Part shown: positions 58,125 to 64,000 of the stretch, piece after piece | Position numbering within the stretch: the stretch's first letter is position 1 | How the letters are laid out: every line of letters begins with the position of its first letter | Source: Flaccisagitta enflata | Taxonomy: Eukaryota; Chaetognatha; Sagittoidea; Aphragmophora | Length of the DNA: 64,000 nt | Reading direction: 5' to 3' | Assembly: GCA_965153355.1 (NCBI GenBank) | Contig: OZ231128.1 | Location: forward strand, 52,638,001 to 52,702,000 | Position numbers and translations under genes: made by a program | The notes under the pieces: model-generated | Database searches by the model: none | Told to the model about the DNA's origin: nothing | What the model saw: only the letters and a program-made list of their open reading frames with translations

Positions 58125-61100
58125 GTAAGTACTTAAAAATTCTATTTGATATACAGTAATCTATTTTATCTAATTAATCGGTATGATATATTTCCTCCAC
58201 TTTCATTTGTTCATTTTGCTGGGCCATAGTTGATTTGCCATGGAGATATCATCGATCAAGACAAAGTTAGTTTTCCGCCTCCTCCTGCTCCCAATTAGAT
58301 AATGAACAGTAACGCTACCGACGGTCAACTCCTGACCGGAAATGACGACGTCGACGATGAATTCCATCCACCGGAAGACGAGCCAATCGACTTCCGGCCA
58401 CACATGCAAATTCCCATGGTCGAGTTTCTCGTCGGGGATCCCATGATTACGCCCAGGAGCAGAAGTCGATGGAAACGATTTCCGCTCGCCGACATCCTGA
58501 AGTCGCGGGCACGGCAGCCACTCGTACACGGAGACGGCTTCCCCGCGGAAGAGTTCAAAGCCTTCCTGGACGATCTCGTTGACTTTGGCGGCGGAGGCGG
58601 CGACGGCGACGTGTCAACTGTATCCTCTACTCACGGTATGGAAAATGATGTGATTGCAATAGACTATGAGCGTAATACATGTAGTCATGTACTTTGAATT
58701 TTTGAATATGAGCCACAAAAATATTCAAAATGATAACTAGGTGGTGGCGCTTATCTTTTTAGTTGCGGACACGCAACTCTATAAGAGGCTTTGTCCGTCC
58801 GTCCGTCTGTCCGTCCGCCTGTCCGTCGGTCCGTCCGTCGAGAAGTGGAAAAACGCGCATATCCGCCCCTGCCCCCCGTCCGCAACTGGTGGCCGTGTAT
58901 CCGGCCTTGTAAAGGATGGTAAAGGTTGAACAAGGCTCGATAGTCGTGTGTGGGTGGGCAGGGCAGTATATGAGTGTCAAGAGCATTTAGGCAGGAGCAG
59001 TGAGGCCGAAGGTCTCAAAAAAATAAAAAAAAATGATGAAATGGGGACTGGCCCACCTACCGACTGAGAGACGGATGTACGGACGAAGCTGGGTGGAGTC
59101 GCGAAGCACTCGACTAAAAATGATAGCATCATCTATCAACAGATCCGACGGAGCGCACAACCGCGCCGGCAAAGAAACTCATGAAGAAAAAGGCCAAAAA
59201 TTCGACGTCTAATGCTCAAAAAAGTGGTCGCCCGGAAGACGCCTCTTCATCCTCTTCCACGATTGCTGAACGCCAACGACCAGTCGTGTTACGCATCAAC
59301 ATGTGCCACTGTCCTCAAATCAACGACTTGGCGATGCTCATTCTCAGTCGGCATATTATCGACTTACAATATCTCAAAAGCATTTATATCAATGGTAAGA
59401 CTTGGAAGGAAAATGTCATAGTTGCGATATATAACGTTTGTAGAACTTGCTCTCCTTTCAGTCATGATCATTTCTTCTTCTTACTAGACTTAATAATGCC
59501 TAATGCGCCTGTAACACAATAACATGTGTCACTAACTGCGCACACTCATTTTGTTACCATTCCGCGCGCGCAGGTTGCACCTCGTTAACGGATCGCGGCG
59601 TGGCTGTATTAGCCATCGACAAATTGGCTTACTGCCCTTCCTTGCGTCGCGTCGACTTCTCCGCCTGTCTGCGATTGACCAACGCTTCCTGGGACCAACT
59701 GACGGCCGTGGTTCCTTCATCTTGCGCCGTCTACATGCCCATGACGGATCTGTTGACACGCCCTCAAGAATCCAACATGTTCAACGAGGAGCAAATCAGG
59801 GCTAACAATTTACCGACTACCGAGGATGCGGCCAATGAGAAGAATTACACGAGAGCCGATTTAAATGTCCCCCACATACTCGTCATTCCGAGCGACGGCA
59901 CTAGGTTATCAGTCATCGACGCGTTGGAAGGAACTTATTCACCTCAGGAGGAGGAGCAAGAGGAGGAAGAGGCGGAGGCGGCAACAGCAAAATGTAAGAC
60001 CACGCTGAGCCGCTCGAAACGCATCAACCTCATCGCAGAGATGGAGGATGTGGATGGTACTCCAACAAAAACGATGGAAACTATCGTCACCGAGGCGTCG
60101 TTGAAAAGTGTCCTTCACGATTGCGTGTCATTGAGACCAGATCGTTTGATCGTCTCCGTTGATATTGAACGCGATGGTGTTAAAGGCGCCGCGCAACATC
60201 TCGTTGACTGTTTGGATCTCTACGCCGCCGAAATGAGGGTCATCCAACGGCCGAGAGGTGACAACAATCCCGTGTCCAATAGTAGAATGAGCACCAAATC
60301 ATTCTTCAGCGGCAAATGCCGGAGAGCCACATTGTCGTTGGATGGAACTCTTTACTTCTTACCTGGTGGCTCGTCCGGTCCTGCCGTCGATACCACGTTC
60401 CACTCTCATCAATGCATGACCAAATGTGGTGAGATGTTTCAATTCCGCGTCAAAGCGGGGCCGGGCAAGATACGAGTCGGTTTGCGTAATGCAAAACCAG
60501 ATGACGACGATGATTTGATGGATGAGGCTGGAGCTAGGGTCTTGGATTGTGAGGAGGGGGATGTCGTCTCTGTCGGAATACAGGTGAGTGAGGTGACCAC
60601 TGTATGACAGTATGCACTTTGCAGGAAAAGTTATGATTCACCCTTGTCACACAATTATTGCAAAAGTAACACTTAGCAAAACTATGAAATGCACTAATTT
60701 CTAGTTTGTCCGTTTATTTGAAATTTTAAATGAAATTTCATATCTAGGTAACTACAGTTTAACTCGGGTAAAGTTTAGAAGTAAGCTTTTGCTCATGCTT
60801 TGCTGTAATTGTGAGAGTTGTTAGAGCAGGACCAGGGTTCATCCTATGTTTGCTATTAAATGAATATCTGTTGTCCTTTTTGTCCGCGACGGAATATCAT
60901 TCCGACGCGGACTTTAATTCAAGGCGGGTGGGTGTCGTTGTCGTCGTTGTCGTCACTGATTTAAAAAAATGGATAACTTTTTTATGCTTGGACCAATTTG
61001 GTTCATATTTGGTGGGAAGTTGTACTAGGCTTTACATCCTATCCGATTTTTGTGATCCGACCAACCTAACTGGCCCAACCGGCCTACCAACCTAAAAGTG

Positions 61101-64000
61101 GAAAACATGCATAACTCTGCCATTTTTTAACTAATTTGGTTAAAATTTGGTATGGAGTCTCTAAATGGAAGGACTCAACATATGTTTGTGATTATATGCA
61201 TTTGAGCATGCTAACCGGCCAAACCGACCTACCACCCAACCAGCCTACCGGCTTAAAAGTGAAAAACTTTCATAACATTGACATTTTTCAACCAATTTGG
61301 TTGAAACTTGGTATGGTGTCTCTAAATGGAAGAACTAAACATATGCACACCATTTATCCTGTCAAACCAGCCTACCACCCAACCAGCCTACCGGCCTAAA
61401 AATGAAAAACGTGCGTAACTTTGGCATTATTCAACCAATTTGGTTGAAATTTGGCACAGTCTCTAAATGGAAGGACTCAACACATGTATGTGATTTTTTA
61501 ATGTTTGAGTATGCTAACCAACCAAACCGACCTACCACCCAACCAGAATATTGGCCTAAAAGTGAAAACCTGCATAAATCTGACATTTTTTAACCAATTT
61601 GGTTGAAACTTGGTATGAAGTCTCTAATTGGAAGAACTCAACATATACACACTATCTATCCAAACCAGCCCACCACCCAACCACCCTACTAGCCTAAAAG
61701 CGAAAAACGTGCATAACTTTGCCATTTTTCAACGGATTTGCATGAAACTTTGTATGGAGACTCTAAATGTAAAGACTTTAGTTTTAGCTAACTTACAGGG
61801 TTAGCGATCTTTTGGTTACAGCGATCATATGGAATTGGTGGTCTTTAACCCCCCTCCATCGCGGACCCAGATACTGTTCAGATTTTTTATTAAACAAGGC
61901 TGGATACACGGCTACCCCAGTCGCGGGTGGGTAGGGGCTATATTGGAGGTCACTGGATCATTTGGCCAGGAGCCATGAGGCTAAAGACCGCAAAAACAAA
62001 ACAAAAGTATAGAATGATGGATGGATGGACCCACCGACGGACAAAGCGGTGGAGTCACGAAGAACGCGACTAAGAAAACATTCATAATGTATTTTTTTTC
62101 CCACTATTTATATTGTATCATCATTCATCTCACATCACAATGATAAAAGGTCCTTTGATCTGATCATACTTATAAATTCACCTTACCACTTCATTCAGGC
62201 TGAAAACTATAGAAAAGGAGCCGACGGCAGCATTTTACCGGGTCAAGAAATCACGATTGTTTGGAGAAGAGACAGCGACGTTGGATCATCCCGGGTCAAA
62301 TATAACCAGTGGGGAATGTTTCCATTCATCCAAGTATATCGACCATCCTCGGACATCGTCAAACTTTTGCAAATCGACAATTTTGGATTGGAAGTCAACG
62401 ACGGAAACCGCGGTTTCGCCCCTGCCGCTTTTGAGATGGCCAATTTCATGAACAAGTCTGCCAAGTTTTTTGGCACATCATCAATATTGTTTGCTGGCCC
62501 TATCAATCAATTGGCCAAAACTCCATCAGATGATTGGACCGACGATGAGAAGCTGATTATTGGTGCCGCGCTTCAATTGTTGGGCATTGGAAAACTGAGT
62601 AGTTTTAGCAGAATATCGGAGTCATTTATAGATGATTTGAAGGAATGCGCTCCATTGAAAATTCCGCGATCTCAATTCGAGGCGGCCAAAGAGAGTTACA
62701 AGAAATTGTTGGGTGGGGATGAAAAACCATTTCGTAGTCCATCTCCACTCTTGACATTTTTGTCTAATTACTTGCGGCGCGTATTTGCCGTGGTTGAAGA
62801 GTATGAACGAGAGAGTAATGATTCAAGTTTGGCGCCAAAATACATTGGTTGTGGATTTTGCTCTGAACGAGCTTATCTTTTGAATGATGGTGAAATAGGG
62901 GACAAAGGACGCTCCACCTTAGAGCCTGTTATGTTCAGTGGTAATGGAATATTGACGCCTGAACTGAATGGGTTTCAAGTGAAGGTTCTTGACTTGGGTG
63001 AAAAAGGTGTCATTTGTGTGGGCTTAGGATTTCTGGGTTGTAGTGACACTGCGTTGATTGGACAAGAGCATGGATGTATAGGGTATTATGGTCATGAAGG
63101 TCGCATTCACATAAGTGGCAGTTCTTTTCCTTGCAATCGAGTGAGCAGTCCAGTTATGAAGGCTCCCAAGGTACAGAAAGGTGACGTTATTGGATGTTTT
63201 ATAAACCAGACGGCGAATCTTTCCACAACTGGAGTTGAGGTTGTTTTCACCTTAAACTTGTCTGTTATTCATTGCCTCAGATTGCGAAGGGAGTATTTTA
63301 AGTCCCCTAGTGACGGAGTTACAAGATTTGGATTAGTACCGGCAATTTCTCTGCGAAGTCCTGGTGCCAAAGTAAAATTGTTGGGCTACCGAGGAGAGGA
63401 ATGTCGTGGATCTAGCTTCATTCATTACTTGGAAACTTTTGGAATGTCAAGCGATCTGGGTGTGAGATACTGCAAGAATGAACTGCAGCTTCCAGGATTG
63501 TACATCAGGGATAGTCCGTTGGATGGAAAAAATCCAATTTTCTCCGTGAAATTAGTTTCAAAAGAGCCTTTGAAAAATGGTGATTTGATCTTGGGGCTCA
63601 GTTCCCAGAAAGAATTAGTTGGACTGCCTGGTCAAACCTTTGATTCAATGGGATTTGATTGTTTTTCTGGTGATGGTGTCAGCATGGATCAAAATTCTCC
63701 TGGTGGCACCTCATGGAGAGTGGCCTCTGGTGATGTTATCAGAATTTGTTTGGACCATTTGTCTGAACTGGCCCAGGAAGAGTATGAATTTGGGGATCTA
63801 ATTCCTATTAATGTAACTGTCAATATGAAACTAGTATGGAGTGGGTCATTTAGATATTTCGGAGGTAATGTTTATCCTGTGATAGCTTTGCAGTCACCAG
63901 ACATTGCGCTGCTTTTGGAAAATGTTAGCAAGTTTGCTGTCCAGACTGATTTTCCCATCAACATTTGTTTCAACAGTGACAAGGAGAACTATTTTCAAGA
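58101..64000 (+). CDS. LRR plus SPRY-domain protein, 5' part, runs off the window
   Basis: Exons 58101-58124, 58299-58635, 59143-59394, 59574-60583 and 62199-64000 (open at the edge) join in frame for at least 1141 codons. The ATG has A at -3 and G at +4. Residues 1-165 are acidic, then Lys/Ser-rich. About 167-255 hold cysteine-type leucine-rich repeats (CPQINDLAMLIL, GCTSLTDRGVAVLA, CPSLRRVDFSACLRLTNASW) like those of AMN1/F-box LRR proteins. An acidic EEEQEEEEAE stretch lies near 330. About 455-610 look like a first, diverged SPRY. About 795-940 are a clear SPRY (VKVLDLGEKGVICVGLG, HGCIGYYGHEGRIHISGS, KGDVIGCFINQ, GVEVVFT). About 988 to the edge are a probable third. SPRY modules usually bind protein partners. 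I do not recognise the whole protein. No F-box is evident. Confidence 0.8.
58299..58635 (+). CDS. LRR/SPRY gene exon 2 (residues 9-121)
   Basis: IMNSNATDGQLLTGNDDVDD, PPEDEPIDFRPHMQIPMVEF, LADILKSRARQPLVHGDGFP, then GGGGGDGDVS. Acidic and Gly-rich with no recognised domain. Donor CACG|GTATGG, phase 1. Confidence 0.75.
58757..58912 (+). mobile_element. R1 repeat, GTTGCG subfamily, forward copy
   Basis: TTTTTAGTTGCGGACACGCA ACTC, TATAAGAGGCTTTGTCCGTC, tail CCCCGTCCGCAACTGGTGGC and GTGTATCCGGCCTTGTA. Confidence 0.8.
58929..59119 (-). mobile_element. R1 repeat, reverse copy adjacent to the previous one
   Basis: AACAAGGCTCGATAGTCGTG, GGCAGGAGCAGTGAGGCCGA, ending GAGTCGCGAAGCACTCGACT AAAAA. Two oppositely oriented R1 copies stand back to back in intron 2. 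Confidence 0.75.
59143..59394 (+). CDS. LRR/SPRY gene exon 3 (residues 121-205)
   Basis: PTERTTAPAKKLMKKKAKNS, a Ser-rich linker, VVLRINMCHCPQINDLAMLI, IDLQYLKSIYIN. The first leucine-rich repeat is split from the next by the intron. Phase 1 both sides (AATG|GTAAGA). Confidence 0.85.
59574..60583 (+). CDS. LRR/SPRY gene exon 4 (residues 205-541)
   Basis: A 1010-base exon: LRR continuation (GCTSLTDRGVAVLAIDKLAY), an EEEQEEEEAEA acidic run, TTLSRSKRINLIAEMEDVDG, VIQRPRGDNN, then a SPRY-like start (CGEMFQFRVKAGPGKIRVGL, EEGDVVSVGIQ). Donor CAG|GTGAGT, phase 0. Confidence 0.9.
60881..61866 (+). mobile_element. R5 hairpin-headed element, second copy (intron 4)
   Basis: Head GTCCGCGACGGAATATCATT CCGACGCGGAC, a shorter (GTCGTT) run, six monomers, tail TTAGCGATCTTTTGGTTACA and CCATCGCGGAC. 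Same order as 47264-48890 with fewer monomers. One base of the end repeat has changed (TCCGTC to TCCATC). Confidence 0.8.
61893..62074 (-). mobile_element. R1 repeat, reverse copy
   Basis: AAACAAGGCTGGATACACGG, CCAGTCGCGGGTGGGTAGGG, CCAGGAGCCATGAGGCTAAA, ACCGACGGACAAAGCGG, end AGTCACGAAGAACGCGACTA. Confidence 0.75.
62199..64000 (+). CDS. LRR/SPRY gene exon 5 (residue 542 onward, open)
   Basis: 600 codons without a stop, starting AENYRKGADGSILPGQEITI after the acceptor CACTTCATTCAG. It completes the first SPRY-like unit (GMFPFIQVY) and carries a helical linker (WTDDEKLIIGAALQLLGIGK, PLLTFLSNYLRRVFAVVEEY), the clear second SPRY and a likely third (IFSVKLVSKEPLKNGDLILG). Third codon positions shift from GC-rich in the first 300 or so bases to AT-rich later. 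Confidence 0.9.

Noticed and set aside
1-64000. tRNA, rRNA or other classical RNA genes, and autonomous transposon enzymes
   Set aside because: By eye I found no tRNA-like B box in context, no rRNA similarity and no frame resembling reverse transcriptase, transposase or Rep/helicase. A covariance-model search and translated TE search would be needed to exclude them.

Overview
This is eukaryotic, almost certainly metazoan, nuclear DNA. Coding sequence is split into short exons with GT-AG junctions and compatible phases. Everything else is AT-rich, microsatellite-rich and full of palindromic repeats. The anchor gene is CPSF1 (the 160-kDa cleavage and polyadenylation specificity factor subunit), whose first 17 coding exons are recognisable on the + strand from 24783 to 57172. 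Sequence alone does not fix the phylum. The intron density, long introns and animal-type CPSF1 suggest an invertebrate such as an arthropod or lophotrochozoan, and that is inference only.

Layout. 1-6 kb: low-complexity repeats, a frame-broken coding remnant on the - strand (3216-3799) and an intact five-exon - strand gene for an unrecognised 260-residue protein (4332-5601). 6-13 kb: a possible first exon, two inverted-repeat structures (one duplicates a possible exon) and the last two exons (11633-13074) of an unrecognised cysteine-containing protein. 13-24 kb: repeats, a long inverted repeat with arms at 17.1-17.9 and 22.1-23.5 kb, and a small three-exon - strand gene (88 residues, 20138-23603) head-to-head with CPSF1. 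24.8-57.2 kb: CPSF1, with introns of up to 8.6 kb packed with satellites and foldback or hAT-like elements. 58.1-64 kb: a second + strand gene with N-terminal leucine-rich repeats and SPRY-type domains, open to the window edge.

CPSF1 stops being recognisable after about 943 residues (human protein: 1443). The exons for its C-terminal third, including the CPSF_A domain, are not in the remaining 6.8 kb, where the LRR/SPRY gene begins instead. That gene is therefore nested in a CPSF1 intron, or marks a rearrangement or assembly join.

The mobile fraction appears entirely non-autonomous: I see no reverse transcriptase, transposase or integrase frame. Two insertions have clear hAT hallmarks (8-bp target duplications with CAG...CTG ends) and one 1007-bp foldback has a 4-bp target duplication. 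Several dispersed families begin with a short GC-rich hairpin after a T tract, and one of these (at least 17 copies) shows paired changes in the two stem arms. The most unusual single locus is CPSF1 intron 7, where the exon 7 splice-donor sequence has been amplified into a 68-bp minisatellite.
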